From NCBI GenBank assembly GCA_025266875.1, contig JALLLT010000030.1:469537-533536 (forward strand): 64,000 nucleotides of DNA, written 5' to 3'. Below, piece by piece: positions 11,006 to 22,616 of the stretch (the first letter of the stretch is position 1; every line of letters begins with the position of its first letter). The DNA is from Fennellomyces sp. T-0311 (Eukaryota; Mucoromycota; Mucoromycetes; Mucorales; Lichtheimiaceae). The notes beneath the pieces are model-generated. The model was not told the origin of the DNA, searched no databases, and saw nothing but the letters and a program-made list of their open reading frames with translations. Both the position numbers and the translations under genes were made by a program.

Positions 11006-12228
11006 TCCAGCGCGGACTATTGAGGAACGTTGCACGATAAAAAAGCATGGTCATCCAAAAAAAAAACTACTGTCGTTCGATGCTACTACATAGATCACTC
11101 CCAAAAACGCATTGAGAGGCTATGGTAGTCAGTAGAACCAGAAGCTAGGTAAAGCGTATTGCTAAAAGTAACATAATATAGTATAACCGTATTTGCGGGC
11201 CATCGACTAATTTGGATTACACTGGTGCAAGAGAACAAATTGTAGATGACACAAAAGGGACGTTCAATAGCTTTTATAGATAGCGGAAGCACCAGCTGGG
11301 TGAGAAGCTATCCTAGAAAGTATGAAAACATCGGCGATAATTACACTTTTTAGTAAATTCAGCGCTTAAGTCTATAGGATTAGCGAGTACACATAGCAAT
11401 AACGTGGGTAAAAAATACGCAGAGAGCCAAATCAGAGAACCTTTCAGGCATAACTGACGAGATTAAGGCCGATAAGTGAATTCTGATACTTTTTCCCAAG
11501 CCAATTACAGCAATTTCAAGGTATATCTAGACTGATAAACGCAATCTACGAATATATTGGCCACCACAAAATTATGCAAAGTGGTACCTGAGGCAAATAC
11601 GCTCACTTTGCGTTCATCGTTCCGTGCCAGTAGTAGGACCTGCCAGAGATCCTTCAGCACGGTTACTGGATCAGCCAACGATTATATTCCCTTGATGTAT
11701 CACTATGTTTTGTAGAGAAAGTCAAGGTCATGCGTACAGTGATGATCGGCGCATGCCAAAGTGGCGGCTAAAAAAAATCACATACAAAAGAAGCAATTTT
11801 TGACCTTTAAACGAGATTTATAACACACTTATTATATCCAAACACCCGTGTAAACCTTTTTAGTAGGTGGTTCAAATCGTAAGCTTTACGGAAAGGGTGA
11901 TTTTATGTTGCTAGCGTTGTTTGGGGCCGAGCTACAAGTAAAAGCAGATCAGATACTGCTAAAATTAAGCAGGCCAAAAAGCCAGCGATCAAAACATGTG
12001 ATCCGGAACGTTAAAAAACCCAAAATCGTATATGATCATAGCATACCATCGCCAATCGGCACATGATGCGTACTTTCTGTTGAAGGTTTGCATATAAACT
12101 TGATCAACTTTGAAAGTGGGTCATTTCCTTATCGTAAAATCCCAAGCGTACTGATGATTTGCAGAAAAAAAAAAAGGGTCCCCCGAAAAAGGGAAGTACC
12201 ATTATTTAAAGCACAGCTATTGGTCCGG

Positions 12229-12238
12229 TATATATAAA
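12229..12238 (+). promoter_or_regulatory. TATA box of array gene, unit 1
   Basis: TATATATAAA lies about 70 bp upstream of a leader intron (12309-12479, GTTAGT...TTTTTAG) that ends ten bases before the ATG at 12489. It is repeated at 18898-18907 (unit 2) and 25464-25473 (unit 3). Confidence 0.6.
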
Positions 12239-12488
12239 CCAGATCTACTGCGCGTTGAGCAATCAAATCTCTTCCGGTCAAGTCAACTATTCCACTCTGG
12301 AGCTTAAGGTTAGTTTTTTGTTGCCATACTTTTGTCGCCATGACTTTGCCACGGCAATGAGTCATGTTCATGATCTACATTGTTGCTTCCCTGAATTGCA
12401 TTGGGTCGCTCTCAATGAACTTCATTGTGCTCCTTTCAACGCGCTTTTGTTCTGGTATTCATTTGACTTTGATTTTTAGGTATTTCCT

Positions 12489-12934
12489 ATGGAAGCATGT
12501 TTATTAGGGCCAGGTCATAGAGGCTGTCCAAAGCGGTTGCACCGCAGGGCAACGTTGATAAGAACGACGCACTCTTTGAGTTGCCCTTGCCGCGTGGGTC
12601 GGAGGGATGACCAGCGAACGGAGGCGGACGACGAGCGAACGGAGGCGGACGACGAGCGGACGGAGGCGGACGACCAGCACATCCTTCCGGCCTACTCCTT
12701 TGGACAGCCTCGCTGTGGGACAGTGGGCAAGCGCAATAGTGGAGTTTTGTGGGCGCACAAAACAAAGCTATCTGCGTGGGTGAACGGTAAGTGGGCTGTC
12801 TGTTACTAACCGAAGACCGAAGTCGGAAGTACTTGCCTCCTCGTGGCGGTCTTTGTCCACTAGATATGAATCTAGGCCAAAAGTACTACGCACTTGTAAA
12901 TTGTTCAATAAACAGGCTTTTTGTCACATTGTAA
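12489..12934 (+). CDS. Array gene, unit 1: 122-aa ERTEADD-repeat protein
   Basis: Two coding exons, 12489-12786 and 12864-12934. The intron is textbook: GTAAGT donor, TACTAAC branch site at 12804-12810, CACTAG acceptor. Splicing adds 22 residues ending at TAA. The N-terminal half is Arg/Cys-rich; the centre holds three copies of a seven-residue acidic repeat (ERTEADD) encoded by a 21-bp minisatellite at 12614-12676; the C-terminus is Lys/Asn/Leu-rich. The frame is intact in all three units and the repeat unit is a multiple of three, which argues for coding. I know no homologous family. An AATAAA lies inside the last exon (12907). The reverse strand is also open but lacks splice signals. Confidence 0.6.
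12614..12676 (+). repeat. 21-bp minisatellite, 3 copies (unit 1)
   Basis: The period is GAACGGAGGCGGACGACGAGC with small variants. There are three copies here and in unit 3, and four in unit 2. It encodes the ERTEADD repeats. Confidence 0.9.
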
Positions 12935-13009
12935 ACAATATCTGTCCATCACTTAAAATACCCACGCATATTCCGGTTTTATGTTGATCCTTATAAAAAT
13001 TATCGCGCG

Positions 13010-14080
13010 GTGTGAGAAAGGGTCTTGAATGCTTGTTTCGTTGTGCACGTTGAAAGTCTACATAAAAAATCTTGAATGTTTGTTTCTTTGCGCACGTTGA
13101 AAGTCTACGTAAAAAAAAAACGGCATGCGATCGTCGGAACACTTTGACCGTCTCCTGTTCGTAAATAAAAAAAAAGTTTGAGACTGATGTTTGCATGGGT
13201 GGCACCGGCATAGCTTAAAGTTGTTTAGCGCGACATTGATAACACCAACAATGTCCATATGATACATTCAAAGCTGCTTTTTGTTTTGCCTATGTTTGTT
13301 ACACCGTCGACCCTCATGGAAGGCTATCAGGGTCTCAAACCTAAGACTGACTAGAAGAGCACGCTACAACCCTTTCAAGACAAAAGCACCTCAGTGATTC
13401 TCAGCAAGAACTATGCGGTTGCCAAACGTATCGTACCGAACTCGTACCGGACATGCCCAAAGCATAGCTAAAATACACTCATCATGATAAACTGTTCAAT
13501 ATGACGCATAAATATCGGGTGTCTACTATTTGGTCCGGGCCATGTGATGCAACCGCATTACGCTGTATGCTGTAATTTGTATTCAACAAGTGCGGCGATC
13601 GGTACGACCAGGTTTCAAAACAAAATAAGCTTACTCGCCTTTTCTGCCGTGATCGAAAACGATGGTGCTGAGGTAGCGTTGTTCTTCACAAATCGGGTCA
13701 GATAGGATCCTGTCCGCATGTATACTAAGCGTTTGCAGTTGAAGTGCGTAGAAAGTCAAAGTAAAAAAAAGAAAGGCATGTGATTGTCGGAGCACTTTGA
13801 CTAGCCTCTCCGACTGTCCTGCATGCATACTAGCATGTTGTGAAATTGTGTCTTGCTGTATCAACGCGCGCCCAGGATGGCACAGTATAGCTTGAAGCTG
13901 TTGGACGACATAGATAGCATTCACAACATCCATATTAACCGTCGAAAGCCATGTTTGTTACACGATCAGCCTTCACGGCAATCGTTTGATGTGGTACATA
14001 GGTGTTGACTAGAATTGGATGGTTGTCATGCAACCGCATTACGTTATATGCCGTAATTTGTGCTCAGCAACACGCTGGTC
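13010..14080. repeat. Older diverged duplication inside the array unit
   Basis: Block 13110-13310 plus 13540-13600 resembles block 13760-13960 plus 14020-14075 in the same order. Shared marks are GGCATGYGATYGTCGGARCA, GCATAGCTTAAAG/GTATAGCTTGAAG, ATGTTTGTTACAC and ATGCAACCGCATTACG. The first block has about 200 bp extra in the middle and, near 13024-13115, a further 47-bp imperfect duplication (GTTGAAAGTCTACRTAAAA). Units 2 and 3 share the arrangement, so it predates the array. Confidence 0.7.
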
Positions 14081-14300
14081 TGTGCGGTGCTTAACAATAC
14101 CGGGATATCAATGTGAAACATTCCAGGCACCACATACGACAATGAAGCCCAATGCACATTTATCTGATAAGGCCCTTTGGAGGATTTTATAAAAAAAAAA
14201 AAGAATTGTGAATGAATACATAATGTATATATTATCCATATGGATGGCGCAAAGTGCATGTAGAAAGTTTCTGGTGTAGATTTTGTTTTCCTAGCTACTA

Positions 14301-14472
14301 CAGTGGCCGCTTTATATAACGATACGATGGTACAGCCCAAACTTTATCGTTATATCAAAATATCGTTATATAAAATGGGATTTGGCAGTGATTACCGTAT
14401 TGGTGCATCGAGAATTGTATCGTTATAGCGAATTATCGTTATATAAAATATCATTATATAAAGCGACCACTG
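14301..14472. mobile_element. 172-bp TA-flanked MITE (unit 1)
   Basis: The termini are CAGTGGCCGCTTTATATAA and its imperfect inverse TTATATAAAGCGACCACTG, directly flanked by TA on both sides (14299-14300, 14473-14474). The interior repeats TATCGTTATATAAAAT. The design matches Tc1/mariner-type MITEs. Copies are at 21002-21173 and 27541-27712, with a degraded one at 17192-17330. Confidence 0.85.
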
Positions 14473-15141
14473 TAGGCATGCCTCATCGAATAATACTTTT
14501 AAGGGCAAAGCGATAAAGCTACATAAACGTATGAATATTGCACATTTTTTTTTGCTTCCTGTAAAATAGTTACGATTTCATAAAGATAAAAGCGCGCAAC
14601 CTTTGTACGGATTCACCATTTTACTGGCTGTTAGATGCATCCGAGCATATATCGCCTAGTTACAAATAACGTACGCATATATGTTGAAAAGGTTTATCAT
14701 ATGTATAAAATATATCAATCTCGTTCAAGCCTCATCACTTACCTGTCTCTGTTCGCTGTTGCTTCCATCAGTCTTCATCTGGTCATGTATAAGGATCTCT
14801 ACTAAAAAGAAAAATAAGCAATCCACTGGGTACCACTTTAGCGTCGGCACCCCCGACGGCGATAGTTCTACAGTCGTATCGCAGACTCTCCCAGGGCATT
14901 TTCATATGCCAGTGGCGACGAAGCACAATGCCCTTCGCAGGCTCCTGACCCAAGACCTCGCTGGTCACCCTTACTGCCTCACCGCGTCCACCTACGGGTT
15001 TTCAGCATCCGGGATTCTGTCCTCAACTCTAGTTTTCGCCTCAGGGATTTCAATCGTGGGTCAGGCGCCGTGTTCCGGATCCATCCCTTCGACGGCGCAT
15101 GGGCTTTCCTCACGGCCTCACCGAAGTGTTAACCGCTCACT

Positions 15142-15914
15142 TTATTTATTGGCTCCCCTTAGCTTGTGGGTCTGCCGAATGAGGTTGGGACGTTGACGGG
15201 TCCGCAGGAAAGCAAGTAAAACGGAGGAGGCAAAAAAACCATGTAATCGCAGCGTCAATGCGCGCAACCCCATTTGACTCTCTCGTGCGTCTCCGATGCT
15301 TGTTGAAATCCGTTTGCTGGAGCATCTAAAAGACAGATCAAAAAGACAAATTGAAAAACCATGTGCACACTTACCATCTCGCTGAGAGTCCTGGCCTGGC
15401 GCACCGAGAGAAACACGCCACCAGCTGCCATGGCAGTGTTTTCGTTGCCAGCCTAACGTCTCACGAATGCCAAGCACCTGCGGAGACCCACAGCGAATAC
15501 CATTGGCAGTCTCGAAAGACACTGGCAACGTATTCTCTCAGTGGCCTGCAGCTCGGATGCTTGCTGAAACGGCTTCTTTGGGGCAATCTAAAAGAGAAAA
15601 GTAAGAAGCAAGTTCGACAAAGTCAAGCGCCATGAACACCACAAACAACTTGCCCGACTGCGAAAGCTGTTCTTGTTGTTTTCCGTTTCGCTTCAGGTGG
15701 AATCGCACGATTCGCGCAGGCATGTCTCTATTGGAATGGAGCTGAAATGAGTAGTCCAAGCTTGCATCTCTCGTTCGAAACGATGCTCGCATTCTTGTAC
15801 ATTCCTTTCTTTTTACTCGCCTCATTTGAACACTTTCACTCAGTTTCACTCAGGCTTCATCTGCAGGCAACCCATTGAGTAAATGCTTTTGCAACATTGC
15901 CATAACAACTTACC
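15142..15914 (-). CDS. Spliced minus-strand reading frames of the array unit (unit 1), unknown
   Basis: The minus strand has good splice signals. A GTAAGT donor ends an exon at 15914 and a TGCCTGCAG acceptor opens one at 15860 (53 nt intron). A TTTTCTCTTTTAG acceptor lies near 15591. A GTAAGT donor near 15373 is followed by a TCTTTTTGATCTGTCTTTTAG acceptor near 15328. The exons after the last two acceptors encode similar peptides (FQQASE followed by a nearby ER pair), suggesting an internal exon duplication. A basic frame of about 100 codons covers 15538-15849. No complete gene model or family is evident. Units 2 and 3 repeat the structure. Confidence 0.3.
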
Positions 15915-16734
15915 TGGCGTTGACATGGAACCCCATATCAAAAAGCTGCTGTGGGGACAAACCTTCCCATCTGGGAAATTGCTTTCACACGCCGACTCCC
16001 ACTAAACGCCAATTGCTCTGTGTCCTCGGTACATACATACAAACATCTCTATGGAGAGCAATCGGTTGATAACATGGCTTTTTTTTTCAATAGTCTTATA
16101 AGCACTCATTTCGTATCAGCTCCCTTCCTATTTTTTGCTTCAACGATTCCATATCCACACCACTTGTTCAACTGCTCAAGAGTGCGTTGGCCTTGTCCTT
16201 GGCTCCTAAACTTTAATCATGAGTACCATCCGTAATAAGACTCTCTGTAACATTCTCCGTAACACCGTCAAAGCCGATGTTTATTTGTTTCAAAAAGCTG
16301 CCCAACCGCCCATTTTTCTTTTGCATTGGTATCCCCCAAAAAGATTATCATCACGTACAAGTGGGAATAATGGATCGCGTTCTACGCTATCCGATCGTTC
16401 AGATGATTCCTTGCAGCAACACCGAGATTCCAAGGCCACCGTTCCGTGACATTACGCCAAACTGTTTGTAGCACAAGTCCAAGTGTGTCTTTCATCGACA
16501 CATCCGGAACTGCAGCGATCACCCGGACAGTAAAACCGCCCAACATGCTATGCCCAACATGCCTATGTACCAATCACTGCACCTGTTCACTCCCCATCGC
16601 CCATCACTTGACACCTTTACTGCCTCAACCACCCCGTCTCAACCACCCCGTCTCAACCACCCATTACATCACTGCATCTATTGCTCCCTTTTGTACACCA
16701 ATTTATCCCCTATCCACTGCTAAGAACTACCTAT

Positions 16735-17770
16735 AAAGTTAGCAGCTGAGGAGAGTTCTTTTCAAATTTACCATCTTCACACCGGCTTTTTGGCCAATTC
16801 TTCCCAAAGTCGACCTATTTTTGTTATATCTCGTTCCAAATTATGCTAGCGCCACAAACTAAGCCGTCCCATATACCTCTTGTACTCTTGACTGGACTAC
16901 CCGTTAAAAGAAACAAAAATAAGTCACGATAATCAACTTTTTTTTGTATCCGGGAAAAGGTAATAATCAAAGTTCTCTAATAACCTTTGCGCCTATCGCT
17001 CATTTAACTATGTATTATTATCATTGCGTCCGTCGTAAGTCCTCTACAAAAATGCCAATACATCAAGCATATCCAGTCGCTGATGAAACCATTAATTGTT
17101 TTCAAGATACCTAGTTGATATCGCTGCCAGTTCCAAACGGAGAACATAAAAAGTCAATATTTCTGCTCGAACCTACTTTACACAATCCTTACAGTGCGCT
17201 TGTATAAATACGATGGTGCAGCCACTTTATCGTTATTCAATATCGTTATAAATGGATTGCAGTATTACGTATTTCATTGAATTGTATCTTATAGCATTAT
17301 CGTTATATAATATCATTATATAAGCGACTGTAGAGGTCATTTACTTATGGATTACATTCATAATATGGACAGCCTTTGAATCGCTGGGATTGGCTCGGAA
17401 TATCTCTAATATTAAACTTTCCGAGCTTATTTCGCCATTATATAAGGAAGATCGTCGAATTAGACTTTCTACCTATTTTCCAAATTCGTTACTACTAGTT
17501 TTATTCATTAACCATCACTTTAGACACTAAATTATCTAGAAAGTGTGGTTGCGGCGGATATATACGTACTTCCTACATAGCTTTTTATATAGGCGCTGGT
17601 TGGCTAGCTTAAGGCCCATTGGAAGCGCCTTTTTGTGCTCTGCAAATAATTATAGTACACCAAGTAAATCTAAGCGCTAGATGAGAATTTCAGGCGAGGT
17701 GCGAATTAAAAATGATTTTACAAAATATCCAGCGATTAGATTTCCATGATGTACAGAACGAGTGGGGAGA
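16735..17770. other. Decayed unit end and junction between units 1 and 2
   Basis: No gene is seen. The stretch aligns with 23423-24340 but with many one-base deletions, and contains one extra degraded MITE (17192-17330). Confidence 0.6.
17192..17330. mobile_element. Degraded copy of the TA-flanked MITE
   Basis: CAGTGCGCTTGTATAAATACGA opens it and GTTATATAATATCATTATAT then AAGCGACTG closes it, with TA on each side. It follows the 14301-14472 copy but lacks about 30 scattered bases. The equivalent position in the next unit junction (23889-23893, TTTAGAGG) has no insertion and a single TA, so it is a true empty site. Confidence 0.8.
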
Positions 17771-18897
17771 AAGCAAAACGCGTTCAGATGCTGTGGTGGC
17801 CAGTGGAATCAGAAGCTAGGTAAAGCGTTTGCTAAAAGTAACATAATATAGTATAACCGTATTTGCGGGCCATCGATTAATTGGATTACACTGGTGCAAG
17901 AGAACAAATTGTAGATGACACAAAAGGACGTTCAATAGCTTTTATAGATAGCGGAACACCAACTGGGTGAGAAGCTATCCTAGAAAGTATGAAAACATCG
18001 GCGATAACTACATTTTCTAGCGAATTCAGCGCTTAGGCTATAGGATTAGCGAGTAAACAAAGCAATAACATGGGTAGAAAATACGCAGAAAGCCAAATCA
18101 GAGAACCTTTCAGGCATAACGGACGAGATTAAGGCCGATAAGTGAATTCTGATACTTTTCCCAAGCCAACTACAGCAATTTCGACGTATATTCAGACTGA
18201 TAAACGCTATCTATCAATATATTGGCCATCACAAAATTGTGTAAAGTGGAACCTGAGGCAAGTACGTTCACTTTTTGCGTTCATCGTTCCGTGTCAGCAG
18301 TAGGACCTGCGAGAGATCCTTCAGCACGGTTACTGAATCAACCAACGATTATATTCCCTTGATGTATCACTATTTTTTGTAGAGAAAGTCAAGGTCATGC
18401 ATACAGTGATGATCGGCGCATGCCAAAGTGGCGGCTAAAAAAAATCACGTACAAAAGAAGCAATTTTTGACCTTTAAACGAGATTTATAACACACTTATT
18501 ATATCCAAACACCCGTGTAAACCTTTTTAGTAGGTGGTTCAAATCGTAAGCTTTACGGAACGGGTGATTTTATGTTGCTAGCGTTGTTTGGGGCCGAGCT
18601 ACAAGTAAAAGTAGATCAGATACTGCTAAAATTAAGCAGGCCAAAAAGCCAGCGATCAAAACATGTGATCCGGAACGTTAAAAACCCAAAATCGTATATG
18701 ATCATAGCATACCATCGCCAATCGGCACATGATGCGTACTTTCTGTTGAAGGTTTGCATATAAACTTGATCAACTTTGAAAGTGGGTCATTTCCTTATCG
18801 TAAAATCCCAAGCGTACTGATGATTTGCAGAAAAAAAAAAAAAAGGGTCCCCCGGAAAAGGGAAGTACCATTATTTAAAGCACAGCTATTGGTCCCG

Positions 18898-18907
18898 TAT
18901 ATATAAA
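18898..18907 (+). promoter_or_regulatory. TATA box of array gene, unit 2
   Basis: TATATATAAA in the same position relative to the leader intron and ATG as in unit 1; the preceding base differs (CCCG rather than CCGG). Confidence 0.55.
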
Positions 18908-19157
18908 CCAGATCTACTGCGCGTTGAGCAATCAAATCTCTTCCGGTCAAGTCAACTATTCCACTCTGGAGCTTAAGGTTAGTTTTTTGTTACCATACTT
19001 TTGTCGCCATGACTTTGCCACGGCAATGAGTCATGTTCATGATCTACATTGTTGCTTCCCTGAATTGCATTGGGTCGCTCTCAATGAACTTCATTGTGCT
19101 CCTTTCAACGCGCTTTTGTTCTGGTATTCATTTGACTTTGATTTTTAGGTATTTCCT

Positions 19158-19624
19158 ATGGAAGCATGTTTATTAGGGCCAGGTCATAGAGGCTGTCCAA
19201 AGCGGTTGCACCGCAGGGCAACGTTGATAAGAACGACGCACTCTTTGAGTTGCCCTTGCCGCGTGGGTCGGAGGGATGACGAACGAACGGAGGCGGACGA
19301 CGAGCGAACGGAGGCGGACGACGAGCGAACGGAGGCGGACGACGAGCGGACGGAGGCGGACGACCAGCACATCCTTCCGGCCTACTCCTTTGGGCAGCCT
19401 CGCTGTGGGACAGTGGGCAAGCGCAATAGTGGAGTTTTGTGGGCGCACAAAACAAAGCTATCTGCGTGGGTGAACGGTAAGTGGGCTGTCTGTTACTAAC
19501 CGAAGACCGAAGTCGGAAGTACTTGCCTCCTCGTGGCGGTCTTTGTCCACTAGATATCAATCTAGGCCAAAAGTACTACGCACTTGTAAATTGTTCAATA
19601 AACAGGCTTTTTGTCACGTTGTAA
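19158..19624 (+). CDS. Array gene, unit 2: ERTEADD-repeat protein, four repeats
   Basis: Coding exons 19158-19476 and 19554-19624 give 129 residues, seven more than in units 1 and 3 because of one extra 21-bp repeat. The GTAAGT, TACTAAC and CACTAG intron signals are unchanged. The second exon has ATC for ATG after the junction, a silent issue for the frame. The preserved frame and in-frame repeat change support a translated product. The function is unknown. Confidence 0.6.
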
Positions 19625-21001
19625 ACAATATCTGTCCATCACTTAAAATACCCACGCATATTCCTGTTTTATGTTGATCCTTATAAAAAACTATCGCGGG
19701 ATGTGAGAAAGGGTCTTGAATAATTGTTTCGTTGTGCGCGTTCAAAGTCTACATAAAAGGTTTTGAATGTTTGTTTCTTTGCGCACGTTAAAAGTCTACG
19801 CAAAAAAAAAAGAAACGGCATGCGATCGTCGGAACACTTTGACCGTCTCCTACTCGTAAATAAAAAAAAACGTTTGAGACTGATGTTTGCATGGGTGGCA
19901 CCGGCATAGCTTAAAGTTGTTTAGCGCGACATTGATAACACCAACAATGTCCATATGAAACAATGAAAGCTGTCGTTTTTGTTTTGTATATGTTTGTTAC
20001 ACCGTCGACCCTCATGGAAGGCTATCAGGGTCTCAAACCTAAGACTGACTAGAAGAGCACGCTACAACCCTTTCAAGACAAAAACACCGTCAGTGATTCT
20101 CAGCAAGAACTATGCGGTTGCCAAACGTACCGTACCGAACTCGTACCGGACATGCCCAAAGCATAGCAGAAATACACTCATCATGATAAACTGTTCAATA
20201 TGACGCATAAATATCGGGTGTCTACTATTTGGTCCGGGCCATGTGATGCAACCGCATTACGCTGTATGCTGTAATTTGTATTCAACAAGTGCGGCGATCG
20301 GTACGACCAGGTTTCAAAACAAAATAAGCTTACTCGCCTTTTCTGCCGTGATCGAAAACGATGGTGCTGAGGTAGCGTTGTTCTTCACAAATCGGGTCAG
20401 ATAGGATCCTGTCCGCATGTATACTAAGCGTTTGCAGTTGAAGTGCGTAGAAAGTCAAAGTAAAAAAAAAAAAGAAAGGCATGTGATTGTCGGAGCACTT
20501 TGACTAGCCTCTCCGACTGTCCTGCATGCATACTAGCATGTTGTGAAATTGTGTCTTGCTGTATCAACGCGCGCCCAGGATGGCACAGTATAGCTTGAAG
20601 CTGTTGGACGACATAGATAGCATTCACAACATCCATATTAACCGTCGAAAGCCATGTTTGTTACACGATCAGCCTTCACGGCAATCGTTTGATGTGGTAC
20701 ATAGGTGTTGACTAGAATTGGATGGTTGTCATGCAACCGCATTACGTTATATGCCGTAATTTGTGCTCAGCAACACGCTGGTCTGTGCGGCGCTTAACAA
20801 TACCGGGATATCAATGTGAAACATTCCAGGCACCACATACGACAATGAAACCCAATGCACATTTATCTGATAAGGTCCTTTGAAGGATTTTATAATAAAA
20901 AAAGAATTGTGAATGAATACATAATGTATATATTATCCATATGGATGGCGCAAAGTGCATGTAGAAAGTTTCTAGTGTAGACTTTGTTTTCCTAGCTACT
21001 A

Positions 21002-21173
21002 CAGTGGCCGCTTTATATAACGATACGATGGTACAGCCCAAACTTTATCGTTATATCAAAATATCGTTATATAAAATGGAATTTGGCAGTGATTACCGTA
21101 TTGGTGTATCGAGAATTGTATCGTTATAGCGAATTATCGTTATATAAAATATCATTATATAAAGCGACCACTG
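21002..21173. mobile_element. 172-bp TA-flanked MITE (unit 2)
   Basis: Same termini and TA flanks as the unit 1 copy, with a few substitutions. It was duplicated with the unit rather than independently inserted. Confidence 0.85.
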
Positions 21174-21843
21174 TAAGCATGCCTCATCGAATAATACTTT
21201 TAAGAGCAAAGCGATAAAGCTACATAAACGTATGAATATTGCACATTTTTTTTTGTTTCCTGTAAAATAGTTACGATTCCATAAAGATAAAAGCGCGCAA
21301 CCTTTGTACGGATTCACCATTTTACTGGCAGTTGGATGCATCCGAGCATATATCGCCTAGTTACATATAACGTACGCATATATGTTGAAAAGGTTTATCA
21401 CATGTATAAAATATATCAATTTTGTTCAAGCCTCATCACTTACCTGTCTCTGTTCGCTGTTCCTTCCATCAGTTTTCATCTGGTCATGTATAAGGATCTC
21501 TACTAAAAAAGAAAAATAAGCAATCCACTGGGTACCACTTTAGCGTCGGCACCCCCGACGGCGATAGTTCTACAGTCGTATCGCAGACTCTCCCAGGGCA
21601 TTTTCATATGCCAGTGGCGACGAAGCACAATGCCCTTCGCAGGCTCCTGACCCAAGACCTCGCTGGTCACCCTTACTGCCTCGCCGCGTCCACCTACGGG
21701 TTTTCAGCATCCGGGATTCTGTCCTCAACTCTAGTTTTCGCCTCAGGGATTTCAACCGTGGGTCAGGCGCCGTGTTCCGGATCCATCCCTTCGACGGCGC
21801 ATTGGCTTTCCTCACGGCCTCACCGAAGTGTTAACCGCTCACT

Positions 21844-22616
21844 TTATTTATTGGCTCCCCTTAGCTTGTGGGTCTGCCGAATGAGGTTGGGACGTTGACG
21901 GGTCCGCAGGAAAGCAAGTAAAACGGAGGAGGCAAAAAAACCATGTAATCGCAGCGTCAATGCGCGCAACCCCATTTGACTCTCTCGTACGTCTCCGATG
22001 CTTGTTGAAATCCGTTTGCTGGAGCATCTAAAAGACAGATCAAAAAGACAAATTGAAAAACCATGTGCACACTTACCATCTCGCTGAGAGTCCTGGCCTG
22101 GCACACCCAGAGAAACACGCCACCAGCCGCCATGGCAGTGTTTTCGTTGCCAGCCTAACGTCTCACGAATGCCAAGCACCTGCGAAGACTCACATCGAAT
22201 ACCATTGGCAGTCTCGAAAGACACTGGCAACGTATTCTCTCAGTGGCCTGCAGCTCGGATGCTTGCTGAAACGGCTTCTTTGGGGCAATCTAAAAGAGAA
22301 AAAGTAAGAAGCAAGTTCGACAAAGCCAAGCGCCATGAACACCACAAACAACTTGCCCGACTGCGAAAGCTGTTCTTGTTGTTTTCCGTTTAGCTTCAGG
22401 TGGAATCGCACGATTCGCGCAGGCATGTCTCTATTGGAATGGAGCTGAAATGAGTAGTCCAAGCTTGCATCTCTCGTTCGAAACGATGCTCGCATTCTTG
22501 TACATTCCTTTCTTTTTACTCGCCTCATTTGAACACTTTCACTCAGTTTCACTCAGCCTTCATCTGCAGGCAACCCATTGAGTAAATGCTTTTGCAACAT
22601 TGCCATAACAACTTAC
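21844..22616 (-). CDS. Spliced minus-strand reading frames of the array unit (unit 2), unknown
   Basis: Counterpart of 15142-15914 with the same donor and acceptor sequences. The basic frame extends further upstream here (to 22552 and through the TTTTAG acceptor) because of small indels. Family not recognised. Confidence 0.3.

Larger units (their letters stand above)
4962..11075. repeat. Dispersed repeat, copy A (about 3.45 kb plus an inserted 2.66 kb element)
   Basis: Segments 4962-7304 and 9962-11075 match copy B (38855-38872, 44040-47850) in the same orientation and order, at high but imperfect identity. The homology starts at ATCTGYGTAGAGCTTACG and fades in an A-tract after ATAAAAAA. Copy A lacks the 5.17 kb TIR element and the solo LTR found in copy B; copy B lacks the 2.66 kb element found here. 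Coding remnants include an ankyrin-like frame (minus), a frame beginning MAIEIKV (minus, about 6912-7106) and a short plus-strand frame with a good start context at 10727. I could not identify the original gene or element, and found no terminal repeats for it. Confidence 0.8.
11100..17770. repeat. Tandem array unit 1 (about 6.67 kb)
   Basis: First of three head-to-tail units. Homology to units 2 and 3 begins around 11102 (CAAAAACGC) and is clear from GAAGCTAGGTAAAGCG onward. The start of the small ORF beginning MLLALFG lies at 11905, 18572 and 25139, giving spacings of 6667 and 6567 bp. The unit holds a TATA-box promoter with a two-exon gene on plus, spliced frames on minus, a 172 bp MITE, and an older internal duplication. 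The stretch 16735-17770 is more decayed than the rest. Confidence 0.9.

Noticed and set aside
12614..12676. CRISPR-like direct repeats
   Set aside because: The repeats are contiguous with no spacers, lie inside a coding frame, and the genome is eukaryotic.
12487..12765. Arg/Pro-rich minus-strand frame over the 21-bp minisatellite
   Set aside because: It is the mirror of the repeat on the other strand, without splice signals or promoter; the plus-strand frame has a TATA box and a canonical intron.
14681..15196. 171-codon plus-strand frame in the array unit (repeated at 27921)
   Set aside because: It is broken in unit 2 and has no splice or promoter signals; the minus strand of the same stretch has donors and acceptors.
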